A stretch of DNA of 35,064 nucleotides, taken from Gamarada debralockiae (taxonomy: Eukaryota; Ascomycota; Leotiomycetes; Helotiales; Hyphodiscaceae). Both the position numbers and the translations under genes were made by a program. The notes below the pieces were generated by a model. The model did not search any database, had not been told where the DNA came from, and was given only the letters and a program-made list of their open reading frames with translations. How positions within the stretch are numbered: position 1 is the first letter of the stretch; every line of letters starts with the position of its first letter. Of the stretch, positions 10,604 to 21,119 are shown in pieces. The stretch is from assembly GCA_002803225.1 (NCBI GenBank), contig NXFV01000275.1, positions 1 through 35,064 on the forward strand. Reading direction: 5' to 3'.

Positions 10604-10872
10604 GATGAATGCGGAGGAATATTGATGCGAGGAGTCGATGTGGGGTACTGATTTCATGAACATGGTGGGAAAATCTGCATTGTTAATTTGGAATAATTGT
10701 TTAGGCGCGAAATGCCTCTTGTACATATTGAACTTTGCAGTTGCTCTGCTTGCGCTGGGAGATGTTTCAGACCTGGATATATGTCGAACAAATCTGCTGC
10801 ATTTTTAGACCATCGCGATCAGCCCACGGACTTCAAAATCCCAGGAAATGTGAAATGGATGTGCTGCGTTAA
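10604..10872 (+). other. Possible upstream exon of the following unidentified gene
   Basis: A plus-strand frame runs from about 10604 to a TAG near 10807, including an ATG inside TTCATGAACATG and a hydrophobic run (LLYILNFAVALLALG) that could cross a membrane. Whether it splices to the exons at 10873-11169 was not resolved. It may equally be chance. Confidence 0.2.
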
Positions 10873-11169
10873 TCTCACATCTTGCTTGCCAGGATCCTCT
10901 ACGGCTGGAATGATGAGAAGTTCAGGAAATCTGCGACGCGCGAGATATTCGAATCCAAAGAGGGTAAGAGAGGTATACTTGCGCTAAAACTTTTGGTTCG
11001 CCGCTAGTACCCCCTTTTCCTTCCTCGTTCGGCAGAACCAGGAGTCCCTGATCCCGATGCCCTCGATCCCGATGGCAAAGTTCACCAAAAGCGAATAAAT
11101 GAGAAGGAGCTCGGCAAATCGCCAAAACCTCGCGATATTGAAAATCCACATGCAACGCGGGTTGAGTAA
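10873..11169 (+). CDS. Two 3' exons of an unidentified gene (partial)
   Basis: A frame open from 10873 (true acceptor possibly CCAG ending at 10892) reads through RILYGWNDEKFRKSATRE to a strong donor, GTAAGA at 10964. The intron 10964-11035 ends GGCAG. The next exon keeps frame and reads through PDPDALDPDGK to a stop at 11167. The clean splice, hydrophilic charged tail and lack of stops suggest a real C-terminus of about 75 aa. The 5' part of the gene was not found and the family is not recognised. It lies about 300 bp downstream of the P-loop gene on the same strand, so it could be a separate small or truncated gene. Confidence 0.35.
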
Positions 11170-11455
11170 ACGTGTACTACTACTTGCACTTCGTCTTATC
11201 CGACAGAAAGATTTCTTATTTGATTTTATAAAGGTTCTTGTAGCGAGAGCTTGGCGGCGTGCCACCGCACTCCATTCCCACAGGCCGAAGACGGTGATGG
11301 TCAAACGGGAGGACAATTCAGATAAATTGATTGTGGTGAGTGGTGATGGACTGCAATACAAAATGAGGATCTAGTTGTCCCATTAATGAAATGTATCAAG
11401 ATGCCAAGTTTCGGCAGGATAGAGAAGGTTGAACTTCCCTATTACACTCCCTCAC

Positions 11456-12232
11456 TCAAAAGGTACCAGGAATGAATCTCTTCGTCTTCGCATGATAAAC
11501 TTCCCATTCCTTCCCGAACGTCTTTTTCAGCATAGATTCCTCATCACTAACCCTGACTGAGAGCATATAAAAAAGAATAACCCTCATTGCCCAAGCCCCG
11601 GTGGTCAAAGCCGCCCCAAATCTCTCCCCATTAGCGATCGTTTTCGGCAACCAGCACGCCGCCACGCCGTCTCGTCTTAGGAACAAATTCATGATTACAA
11701 GAGTAACTGTGACGTTACAAGTATACGATGGATGTTGTACCCAGCTATAAAGACCGGTTGTAATTAGTTTCCTGGGTGGAGCGATACGGAAAGTAAAGTT
11801 TGGGCCAAGCTCCGTGAAGGTCATTAACCTGATTGGCGCAGCCACCAAAACCAGGAGGATGCAGACAATCGTACGAGCGCTCCAAGTGAAGAGTTGAGGA
11901 GACAAGTTATTCGGTCTAGGACAAATGCCTGAGGGGGGTGATGGGTAGGTTAAGCAGAGAATGGTATGGTAGACGCCGACTGCGTAGACAACGGCTTGGC
12001 GTATGAAGAGGTTGGAAGGACTCGCTAGAAGTCCAACGCGGTCGGTTACTTGGGATGCCGTGGGGTTGGGATTTGGTGGAGTGTGGATGCGGACTGCGAG
12101 GTTTGTTATGAGGAGGATGAAGGCGGCGAGAGAGAGTGCGAGGGGATCAGGCGATGTGAGGGCTTGGAGGAGGGACATTGCGGTAGAAGAGCTTTGGTGT
12201 TCGTGAATATGAATATGTAAACGAGTTGCCAA
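11456..12232 (-). CDS. Isoprenylcysteine carboxyl methyltransferase-like membrane protein
   Basis: One intact 258-codon frame. Several hydrophobic segments are visible (about residues 25-47, 72-95, 115-137 and 205-225). The C-terminal half carries the ICMT/PEMT signature: GPNFTFRI, then LITTGLYSWVQHPSYT, then an E-E pair followed by FGKEWEVYHAKTKRFIPG at the end. In this superfamily these segments bind S-adenosylmethionine and the lipid substrate at the ER membrane. The true Ste14-type enzyme methylates prenylated CaaX proteins; fungi also carry several divergent paralogues of unknown substrate, and this one looks divergent. Met19 (12176-12178) is an alternative start that removes a His-rich leader. 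No intron. Confidence 0.8.
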   Translation of the reverse strand: MATRLHIHIHEHQSSSTAMSLLQALTSPDPLALSLAAFILLITNLAVRIHTPPNPNPTASQVTDRVGLLASPSNLFIRQAVVYAVGVYHTILCLTYPSPPSGICPRPNNLSPQLFTWSARTIVCILLVLVAAPIRLMTFTELGPNFTFRIAPPRKLITTGLYSWVQHPSYTCNVTVTLVIMNLFLRRDGVAACWLPKTIANGERFGAALTTGAWAMRVILFYMLSVRVSDEESMLKKTFGKEWEVYHAKTKRFIPGTF

Positions 12233-12669
12233 GATTCTGGGAGCAATTGAGAGCCAAATGAGACAGTTCCTCGATATCGAAGAATATCTTCGTCGGAAAC
12301 TCGGAAACTCCTAAAGAGCCTGTCATGCTCGGTGAATTTGAGGTCCGCGCTGAGACGACCTGAAATATCACGTGAAATGTTTCAAATTCACTTGCCTCCT
12401 CGATTTGCAAGACCTCAAGATTCGTTTTTTAAGATCACTCAGAAGATACACTATACTGAAGGCATCTGTAAGCAAATGCGTGATGGTCATACTCTTACGT
12501 TCGATAGCAGCAAAGAAACAGAGAAGCAGATCGCGCGCCAGGTACAAGTAAGAGCTGGGGTCATTACTACCCGCCCGCTTAAGCAAGACTATGATTTTTG
12601 ACACTTCTATTAAAATAAACTACTACAATTCAAATAGTAATTATTTAAAGCTCAAATTGAAGGTATAAA
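12233..12669. other. Intergenic and 3' flank of the Tc1-like element
   Basis: 12233-12600 shows no supported gene. From about 12600 to 12669 the sequence resembles 34800-34868, the non-coding 3' flank of the second Tc1-like copy, so this part belongs to the transposon. Confidence 0.45.
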
Positions 12670-13315
12670 TTAATTAATAATGGCTAATTCTCTTACTTCA
12701 ATTACATCCTTAATTTTGCAAGTCAATTGCTCTGGATAGTGCCGAAAGCCACATGGGTCAACCTGATCTCAAAGCTTCTACAACTCCCTACACATATCTT
12801 CCCTATTTTTCGGCACATAAGGCAATTCCTTTAGGCCTTCTTTACCTAGCGCTAGATCTTCTCTATTGGTTTAGATCTGGTGAAGAAGAGGTCAAGAAAA
12901 ACGCCTGATTCCATGCTACAGTCTAGAGAGTCGAGCATTCCCTGTGTGCAACTTGGACCCGTACTCTATAAAGATATACTCTAGACCTAGTAGGTCAAAC
13001 TACAGGAAAACAATATGTTGTAAGACTTGCTGAAGGTACGCCTTAGAGCAAATTCCCTTACAGTTAGGAAGCTTCTCTAAGAAGACTAATTCCGGCTTAT
13101 AGTCACCCAATTCCCCCCAAATCATGACCGAGAACCTTCCAGACCTATAAACCGACTGCATGCAACCTGTACAGCATTTCTCGTCTACCCAGTGTGTGGT
13201 CCAGATCCTCCTACACTTCCTAACCTCAAATGTAGCTTTGTCCGACCAGATAACCTTACGCCAATTGCCTCCATGCTTGCCATCATTCCTTTGTACTCCT
13301 CTTTCAGGCTCAAGG
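12670..13315 (-). pseudogene. Tc1/mariner-like DDE transposase, 5'-truncated and decayed
   Basis: The minus strand reads WRKVIWSDKATFE (first DDE aspartate region), then RSGRFSVMIWGELG, LVFLEK, GICSKAYLQQVL and LEYIFIEYGSKLH (second aspartate position changed), and ends in a region paralleling the copy at 34.87 kb. The stop is at 12670-12672. In-frame stops and shifts break the C-terminal third. The N-terminal DNA-binding half is missing: at about 13315 the frame runs directly into a dehydrogenase fragment. The element therefore truncates, or is joined to, the SDR gene. Confidence 0.7.
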
Positions 13316-13763
13316 ATCGAGATTCGAGGAAACGAAAAAAGTCCTAGAGATGGGGACTTGGATAGAAGATGCAGAAAGGCTTTAGTAACGACAGCGGCTC
13401 CGAAGACGTTGTTGACGTTACATGTCGTTGCGAATTTGTCTCGGAGTGAGAGTGTGTTGTCGTTGTCACTTGAGATTCCGGCATTGTCGATTAGAACTTC
13501 GAGTTTTCCGAATTTTGGAAGTGACAAAATCGACTGCTGCGTGAATACTGGAGTTGTTGGATACATCAAGCGCAATAGCTTCTACCAAATTACCATATTC
13601 CTGAAGGCTCGAAGCGGCTGCGTTTCCGAGCTCGATGTCGCGACTTCCAAGCAGAATGTGATATTCAGGTGTTTGCTTGGTAGTGATTTTGCGATGGCGA
13701 GGCCGATGCTTTTGTTTGCTCTAGTAACTACAGCTACTTTCTTACTAGTGGAACTGAAGACAT
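13316..13763 (-). pseudogene. Short-chain dehydrogenase/reductase, truncated and frameshifted
   Basis: From ATG at 13763 the minus strand shows an SDR N-terminal half once small frameshifts are allowed. The cofactor loop reads TRANKSIG where TGxxxGIG is expected, both changes being possible G-to-A transitions. It continues HILLGSRD, ALDVSNNSS, KLEVLIDNAGISS (the NAG motif is present) and FGAAVVTKAFLHLLSKSP. The catalytic Ser-Tyr-Lys half is missing because the Tc1-like sequence begins at about 13315. Shifts are seen near the start codon and at the AAAA run near 13522. SDRs reduce or oxidise carbonyl/alcohol substrates with NAD(P)H; this copy cannot. Confidence 0.7.
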
Positions 13764-14255
13764 TTTGTCAAGATTGATTCCTAATACGCAGAATATCTCT
13801 TAGTATTCAGAACGTGCGAAGAGAGGAGAATGGCGATCGTGTGACCAACATCAAAAATAAACTTAGCAGCAGTCCTCATCTGTCTGGCAGCGCTGAATAT
13901 ATGTGAGATTAAATCTGAACCAACTTGACGGCTATTTGTTAAGGTCAAAGTAAGAATTGTTCCGCCTCCCTGAAATATACGCATAACAAAGAATCTAGGA
14001 ATTTTAGTCGGCCTGCAGCCAAGGGGATATATAGAGACCTCGAGACTCAGCACGTACCAAACATTGTGATTCTCGTAATCCTAGAGGCACAGATGACACA
14101 ACTCAGGATCAACATTAAATACCGGCATACGAGAACTTGGAAGGTCTGGGCCGAGTGGCCTCAGCACATCATCTACAAGGAAATATGTCTCATCATAGTG
14201 GACTCCTGTTGAAGGGATGGACCGGTCTGGGTCACTCCTAGAGAGAAACCGTTCT
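13764..14255. other. Intergenic between SDR and transcription-factor relics
   Basis: Minus-strand open stretches at 13781-14053 and 14081-14255 have no recognisable motif and no convincing splice links to either neighbour. They may be decayed 3' sequence of the transcription factor. Confidence 0.35.
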
Positions 14256-16179
14256 TTAGTGTATGTTTCCGCAAAATGTTGGATCGTAGGTAATCGGAAT
14301 ATCAAAGTTCATCCCATCCGACCAGAGATTAATCAGGAACGACCCGCTGAACACGTCTTCCAGAGTTGGATAGTTCCAGTGGTTGAATTTTTCAAGGTCA
14401 GCTTGACCAGGCCCATAGACTTCGAGGCCTTCAATGGCCGTTAAAGGCGGATGTGGTGTCTGTATTGGCGGCCTGATAACTGTTTCGGCGGTCGGAACCA
14501 GCATCCGCAAAAGTGAACAATTGGTGCAGTTGACGATCTTCAAAAGTAGATCAGAGGTCTCCTCCTTCGAGTTCAATTCTTCAAAGTGCTCTGTAAGCAC
14601 AATTACAGAGTATGCCACTTCTAACCAGAACCATTCGGGAACTTCTTCGATAGTCTCAATGGGAAACTTCGAGAATATCCGATGAACTTTCGTCGCAAAC
14701 TTTTGGCACAACTGAACATACTGCTCTCTCTTTGTAGAAAAATCTGGTTCTGATGGTCGCGACGATGAGGGATTTCCGAACGAGGGCGGAAAACTTGATG
14801 TATCGTTGGGAGAGCCTGCTTCGAATGTAGCGAGCCGCTTCAGTGATCGTTATACCAGGACCAAGCAGGCAAACCAGTAATTCATATCGTATGCGCGGGC
14901 TCGACCATCTTTGACGACTGGTCAAAGAAAAGTATATACGTAGCCTGGATTTGGTACGAATAGACTCACGAAAAACATGCGCCCATCTCCTGTTCCATTC
15001 CTCAAGCTCTTTGCACGAACCGTCCACTTCCATCGCCTGGGGACGAGCGAGTAACTTTTCTAGCGACGAGAAGAGCAATACCTCTGAAACCATCATCTCA
15101 TCGGTTTTTGTAGGCTCGCATGCACTTAAAATCGAGTGGTACTGGTTCAAGTATGCATCCGCAATGATCGAAGGTTGTCCTGTTCCGACCGGGTAATTTG
15201 AGTTTGGAATGTCAACAAGATGTTCCTCGAGACAAAATTATCCAGGAAGCCTTATTGAAGATGGTTCAGACAGATACAGTTCCATAATCTCAGCGCTGCC
15301 TGGTCTTCTGAGGCTGATTTTCCCGCCTTAACGTTTGCCCTAATCTCATTGAAGCCGATGCTGAGTGTCGCATGCTGGACACAATACCCGCTCAGAAGCC
15401 AACTATCGATATACTCTACAGTGCCCTGGATTTATTCATTAGTTACTTCACTGGTACGTGGCAGGTTTGTTTCCCTTAGGAGCGGTTCCCCAGGTAGACA
15501 TGAATATCAGAGCATGTATGGACGCCAACGGCAGAGGACTAGCCAGCAACATCATTGAGCGAGCGGCCTCATAGAGGACTTCGAGAATTGAGCTATCGAT
15601 GCTTGATCTAGGAAGTCGACCGCCATGCAAGAGGCATACCGCGTAAAGAAACGGAGAGCTGGTTTGCAGATCACCATTGCCATTCATGGCATCCCATCGT
15701 TCAACTTGGAGCTGACATGCTGTTCGTCTCCAAAATCTGCACTTCAATAGTCAGGATGATTGATATCAAATAGAGTATGAAACCCCATAAACTGAAATCC
15801 CTTACATATTCAAAAGGTCATGTGCCACCTATCCAAGATATTACCAACAATTAGAATGTTTTTGGCCGAACTTTTTAATAGACGGCTTAGACCGGCATCT
15901 ATTCGTCGATCGACGTCCGAATGATGATGAGAGGCGCTGACTAGGTTTCTTGATCTGGAGCATTATTGTCGTCGTGATCCCTCTCGGACGCTGAAGGCGC
16001 GACGATCGGTTCGCGCGGCCACGCCTGTCTGTCTAGGAGACACTGGGCTCGTTTGAGTACTCTCTGCGTTCGCCAAAAGCTTTTTAACATTTCCGTTTGC
16101 TCTGATATCCTGAGTGATTGATTAGCCTCTGATCATGGAAAATAACCTCTATTCCTTACCTATCGTTCAGTTGTTGCAT
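14256..16179 (-). pseudogene. Fungal-specific transcription factor, decayed
   Basis: ATG at 16179 begins a coiled-coil-like segment (QQLNDRISEQTEMLK) that splices across a good intron (16110-16159, donor GTAAGG, branch GCTAAT) into an Arg-rich, then Asp/Ser-rich linker. Later pieces follow the order of the fungal transcription factor middle homology region: SSPFLYAVCLLHGG, then LASIHALIFMSTWGTAP, YIDSWLLSGYCVQHATLSIGF, LRLWNCICLNHLQ, VGTGQPSIIADAYLNQYHS, and a C-terminus ending PITYDPTF. Breaks: stops after DQET and in the linker, a frameshift near 15900, an abnormally short 32-nt intron-like gap after TAPKG, and an ATAAGG where a donor GTAAGG is expected near 15262. The Zn2Cys6 DNA-binding cluster is absent. 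Confidence 0.7.
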
Positions 16180-16181
16180 CT

Positions 16182-16195
16182 ATATCACGTGATAT
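16182..16195. promoter_or_regulatory. Palindromic E-box-like site
   Basis: A perfect 14-bp palindrome, ATATCACGTGATAT, with a CACGTG core, lies three bases upstream of the transcription-factor relic's ATG. CACGTG is bound by bHLH regulators in fungi. A site so close to the start codon may be coincidence. Confidence 0.3.
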
Positions 16196-16229
16196 CATAT
16201 CAGGCTTTTGCTCTTCAACACGAAACACC

Positions 16230-16790
16230 GCTGCCGTGCGCAGCGAGCAATCGATCCTAGAATTCCCGAACAAAGTTTTAGCAGAGATTCTCTTCTTGTT
16301 GGAAGGCTTCAGGATCCGGCTTCGCCTGAAATCACGTGCCGTCTCATTGCGAACCCAGATCTTGGAAAGGATTGATGACGGGAGAGAGCTATGAAGACCA
16401 AATGTACCTCAAGTTTTTGCATCTTGCACAAGATCCAAGACTTTGTATCGAAGTCGCATCGAGTCTTGATTCTCCTACAAGTATGCACGCGAGTACCCGA
16501 CGCGTTTTACCGCGCTGAGGAGGCCAGTCTTTCTCTCTTCGAGCTCGTCCTGTTGAGGCCGCCATCGTCGATATCTGATAGAATACTTCATTTTCAACTG
16601 CGTCGAGAGGTGAAAGTTGTATTTGCTGATTACTAAGTGTTGAATCCTCTTGTCAGAAAGCGGCTGGGCGATCGCTTCGGCATTAAGATTTTCCGCGCTG
16701 GCGAGTGGATGCTTACCCCTTTCACACTCCCTCCTCCAATGGCAACAACTCTCCAGGTTCAAATTATCCCATATCAAGGAGACTATGGAG
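16230..16790 (+). pseudogene. F-box gene relic
   Basis: From about 16257 the plus strand reads LEFPNKVLAEILFLLEGF, the opening of a fungal F-box (consensus LPxEVLxEIL), and continues about 28 codons to a TGA at 16391-16393. Broken frames follow, including GDRFGIKIFRAGEWMLTPFT near 16665-16725. No start codon is evident upstream. It is a degraded member of the same broad class as the F-box gene at 2990-5005 but not obviously its duplicate. Confidence 0.4.
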
Positions 16791-17572
16791 ACTAAAATTA
16801 TACCTTTCTTTAAAGAGTGTCGCCATGAGCTGGAAGGTTGGAAATATGCGGCCGCTGAGGAAGAAGCATCGAAAGTGAATAGATTGTCTTGTCTTCCACG
16901 AACAGAAAACTCCAGGGTTGCTCGCTTCTCTTATACTTCGGCTTCTGTCTTCGCTTGACTCGTAAACGACCTTCCCTGAAAAACCAAAAAGGTCTTTGAA
17001 GCAAAAAAAGATACCAAAGCGAAGCAAAAAGAAAAGAAAAGAAAAAGAGTTCAGCTCGACCAATGCTCATCTCGAAAGCTAGTGCTCAGACAATTTCCTT
17101 TTCAGAAAATCGACGTACACATTTTTCTGCAGTGGCTGTTCAGGATCTTCAAGGAGTTCGCTGGTGTTGACCGTTGCCCAACTACTCAACCAGAAAGCTC
17201 TTTGAGTGGCGATGTGGTAGAAAAAATTTTATTTTAAATTATAAGATTGCTAGAAATGAGGGTGATTCGAAGGTGAGAGTGCCGTGACGGTCAATTGACC
17301 CCGAGAGGAAGCGGTGTTATGTGATAAACTTCCACAAGGCTTCAAATTGGAGAGGGATTTTCCCGAGACCATTCAGTCATATTGGAAGAAGTTATCTGCA
17401 AATTCTCCTCTCTCAAAATTCTCCAAGCGACAGGTAACGGCTTTTTCGTACTTCAACAGTACCACATCCAGAACGGGATCACACTCCCTTCAAAGTCATG
17501 AAAAAGGGCGAATCCCGTCTCTATTTCAGCATTATCAATTTACAATATCAAGTAAGCATCTCTTCCTCGGAG
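16791..17572. other. Intergenic with A/G-rich stretch, no firm gene
   Basis: 16975-17050 is a purine-rich low-complexity run that creates long but meaningless Lys- or Phe-rich frames. A plus-strand frame starting 17314 (KLPQGFKLERDFPETIQSYW) has some protein texture and could be a gene crumb, but no family was recognised. Confidence 0.35.
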
Positions 17573-18374
17573 TCACAACCCAAGCTCTCTTATCGCTTTC
17601 ACAAAACCCTTAATGCTATCCTCAATCGTCACAGTCGCCTTCTCCATCCCTACAGCTCTTGCGCCTTCATTTCCATGTCCGTCTGCACCCTTTTTTTACT
17701 ACATATCAGTTATCATATTCTACACAAGCAGATGAAAGTAGGAGACGGTACTCACCCAGGAGGTATCGAAAAAGCAAGCAACCACTCCTCCTTCAAATGC
17801 ATCTTCCACACCAACCACAGCGCCATCAACTTACTGACCGAATAACTCGTATTTGGAAACGGGAACGGACTCATCGTCTCAAATCTTCCTGCTGAAGCTC
17901 CAATCAACACAAACTTTGGCCCACCAGTCTTCTTCGAATTCTTCAATAATGGCCGAGCAGCTTGGAAAAGTCGGAGGACGGACAGGGCGTTTATGTCAGT
18001 GTGTTCTTGCAGCTCAGCGATCTCGAGGTCTTTGAAGGAGAGCTTTGCGATGCCCGCACCGGCGATGATTCCTCGAGGGTGCAGATGGTGTACTTGGCTT
18101 GCAGGGTATTGATGGTGCTGGAGAAATCAGTGGGAATGGAGCTTTCAAGTTTTACGGTTATGAGTGTACTGGTTTTGTGGTGTGGGTGAGAGGTGAGTGC
18201 ATGGTGTTGGAGTGGGAAGGGTCGCGGACTGCTGCTATCATGACAATGCTTGGATAGGAGAGGTATTGTGTTACGAGTTCTTTACCTAGACCTTCTTTGT
18301 GTGGGTATCTTGAAGTTCTTCGGGGAAAAGGGCTCATCTTTGTTGGCTCCTGTGATTAAGTAGGTTGTTGACAA
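17573..18374 (-). pseudogene. Short-chain dehydrogenase/reductase, multiple frameshifts
   Basis: The minus strand retains the SDR motif order: LITGANKG (cofactor loop), IAAVRDP, IIAGAGIA (the NAG-type motif), FVLIGASAG (catalytic Ser region), YSVSK at 17830-17844 (catalytic Tyr and Lys) and PGxVQTDM near the C-terminus, ending at 17573. The C-terminal intron 17690-17755 has a good GTGAGT donor. Damage: TTG where ATG is expected at the start (18372-18374), ATGAGC where a donor GTGAGC would fit after ANK, and single-base shifts near 18185, 18070 and 17675 (GACATGGAAATG, where one more G restores frame). The active-site residues survive, so decay is recent or some breaks are sequencing errors. 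It resembles small ketoreductase-type SDRs common in fungal metabolic clusters. Confidence 0.7.
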
Positions 18375-19275
18375 GTGCCTACACCTCCTTTCCCTTGATT
18401 TTAAAGCGCAAGCAAGACTAGCCTGTTACGAAAATATCTAATTAAGTAATTCAGAAACGAAAAGCCTTAGCCTATCGATGAACTTTTACGTGACGCATAG
18501 TCATCATCCTCCCACGTGATCATGAACCGTCCACTCTTCAATCCCTCTCTTCCCCGAAACCAAGAATTATTGGTCGGAAATAAACTTTTTCTTCCACTCC
18601 TGAACTGTCAGACAGTAAATCAGATTCACTTTACCTACAAAGCTTGTTTATCGCCGAAAATAAAGGGGTCACTTTGTAACAACACCGGTGTCTCTACCTT
18701 AGCGTCGAAATAATATACCAACTTGGACAAGCTCTCAAGGAGACTCCCGTTTTCTTTCTGCATCATGATATCTAATCATAATTCTATGTCATTATTGGAA
18801 TTTTCTCGATTCTCGGGTTCTTCTGTCTTTAATCCGCTCTCGGGACGTAATGTGATTCCTGTCAAAGGGCTTCAGCCTCAATGAGGGTCAATGGGGCTAA
18901 AGAAAAGCGTAGTAGGTCGCAGAATGGGCTTTTTAGCATGATCAGAACACTAGCAAGAACGAAGTTTCAAATTTGCAGTGCATTAACGAGAGGTATCTAT
19001 GCTAAGTCGGCGGCCTATGTGCCCACTGCTTAGACGAATGCCGTTATGTTGTAACTCTCTTACGAAGATTTCTTCTCAATACAAACATCGTCGCTCACTA
19101 TCATACCCTGTGTCAAGAACTCCCATCTATATACTCCGCCCGTTTTCTCATCCCGCACTCTGTACGCCTTGCCCCCTTTTCTACCGCCTGATTATTTTTA
19201 CTTGTTCAACTTCGATCATTTTAAGTCTCACAACAGGACCCCAAATTTCGTCCTTGAAGCGCCTTGAAACTCATA
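18375..19275. other. Intergenic, no gene seen
   Basis: About 900 bp between the SDR relic's start and the 3' end of the permease. Short plus-strand frames (18516-18713, 18999-19337) lack splice signals and family motifs; the second overlaps the permease's terminal exon in antisense. Confidence 0.5.
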
Positions 19276-21119
19276 TCACTCAGCGGGGGCACTCTTACAT
19301 GACCAAGCACCGCCCTTCCCATCAGATGTATGAGTAGCCATCCCACTGGCATACAGACCAATGCCACAAATAGCAGCGGCCAAAATAATCAAGAACCAAT
19401 TGACGAGCGTCAAAAAGGTCTTGGACGGTGTGCTAAACCATTTGCCTTTGTTGATGAAGAGCCAAAAAATGCCTGAAATTCCATATGTGAACCAACTCGC
19501 AAACAGGCTGGAAACAACGCCTAGGAAATCGTTGAAATTGGGAATACTTTAAGATATCAGTGTCAGATTTTGGGCTAAGATAGAACGAGACGTACCTCTG
19601 TGCGATGATCCAGGCAATTATCCAAAGCACTCCTGTTATCGCAGCCCATGTAAAGAACGCCTTCTTGGTCTTTTTTGCCATTGCCTTAGCGCCGAACATA
19701 CGGATGAAAACGTATTTGGAAGCCACATGGCCATAGATTACGCCAGCGATAATGATCTGCTTAAAAATCAGAGAAATGAAGTTCAAAATTAAGAGGGAGG
19801 ATCACGAACCGTAGGGATTGCAATTCCAAAGGCGATCTTCTTGACCACAGGCCCAGCAGCGCCGAGGGCAGGAGATGCGACCCCGATCCCGCCGTACCGA
19901 TACACAACGACAGCGACGACGATATACATGGAGATGTCACAGACTTGTAGCAAAGCTAGGGCTTTGGGGAAGTCTCTTGGATCCTTGAGTTCGCTGATGA
20001 AGGAGAAAAATGCCACATGACCAGCTGTGAGAAAGAAAATCGTTAGTGAAATGCATATTCAGAAATTTCAGGATCGAACCACGTACCGAAAGCGAAGACA
20101 ATGTGAGTGACAGAGAGGAACGCCTTCCAAAAAACAAGTGAATGATCTGGTGATGGCCAAAGGGTGTAATGTTTCGGACCTGTTCCTGGATTCTGGATAC
20201 CGACGGCAATCATGGTAAGGATAACTGCCTATGAAATTTTAAGAGTCAGCATTGCTCAATAAAGGAGGAAGAGTCCGAAGTGTGGTTTCATTAGTCCTGA
20301 GATCAGTCTCTACATCACAGATATTTTCTTCAAAGTAGAAGTGAACTCGTCGAATCGAACCAATAGGAATGGACTGCTCTGGGATTACTTGCTGTGAAAA
20401 TACTAGCAAAAGCTATCACATTCATAAGTAAAATGTATAACCATTCTTGGAAATGGGATGTACTCACATGCAATTGACCAGTAGGACATATTCTTCAAAG
20501 TGCGAGGCAGATCACAGAGCCAGAACACAACCAATGCAACAACACCCCATACGATGTTGCATGTGGCATGGCCGGTGAGCGTATTCATGCAAATGATCCA
20601 AGTCAAAATATGACTTCCCATAGAAAAAATCAGAAAGGCAGTCTGAGCTGCACCGCCAATTTCTTTTCCAACCCTCGGAAGGCCTAACGGCTTGCACAAA
20701 ATCTCGAAAGCGTCTGCCATGCTGTGGATATCCGGATAGCGTTCCTTGAATTGCCCAATTACATATCCGGAATACGTCGCAAATATTCCCATCCCGAAAA
20801 TGAGAATAAAGCCAGGTACGAGACCGACGGTGGACAGCACCGATGGAAGGGATAGAATACCCAAAGAAATTGTTTCTGCGATCATGACCAAGCTGCATTG
20901 CCACCATTCCAATGATCTGAATTTGATATCTCCGCATGCCACTGAAGCACCATCCTCGTCAGCGAATGGATCTCGACGTTGCTCCTCTTTTTTGTTGATA
21001 CCTGTTTGACTGTTTCCGGACGACTGAGGTGGGCTTTCTGGGTCTCCACGATTGAAAATCCGTTCGGCATGACTGATCTCCTTCTCTTCATCGTGCATCG
21101 TTGCTGATGCTTGTGCCAT
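19276..21119 (-). CDS. AAAP-family amino-acid permease, six exons
   Basis: Exons in transcript order: 20468-21119, 20393-20412, 20087-20228, 19810-20024, 19596-19756 and 19276-19546, total 486 aa, all junctions in frame. The first about 75 residues are a polar cytosolic tail. Membrane segments follow from MIAETISLGILSLPSVL (first helix of the Aa_trans domain) through GFILIFGMGIFATYSGYVIG, AFLIFSMGSHILTWI, HIVFAFAGHVAFFSFISE and IIIAGVIYGHVASKY to WFLIILAAAICGIGLY at the end, about ten or eleven in all, as usual for this family. It should carry amino acids with protons across the plasma or vacuolar membrane. Exon 2 is only 20 nt, and its downstream intron (20229-20392) starts GCAAGT, a GC-AG intron. 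Reading FASIFTAVILTMIAVGI across it supports the model. Confidence 0.88.

Noticed and set aside
12332..12601. Overlapping plus and minus frames of 80-90 codons
   Set aside because: No motif, poor start context and no splice support; overlaps the 3' flank of the Tc1-like element.
16764..17070. Phe/Lys-rich minus-strand frames that look like a membrane protein
   Set aside because: They are produced by the purine-rich run at 16975-17050 and have no family features.
20060..20330. tRNA B-box-like sequences (GGTTCGATCC, GGTTCGATTCG) on the minus strand
   Set aside because: Both lie in permease introns and have no A box or cloverleaf-forming flanks.
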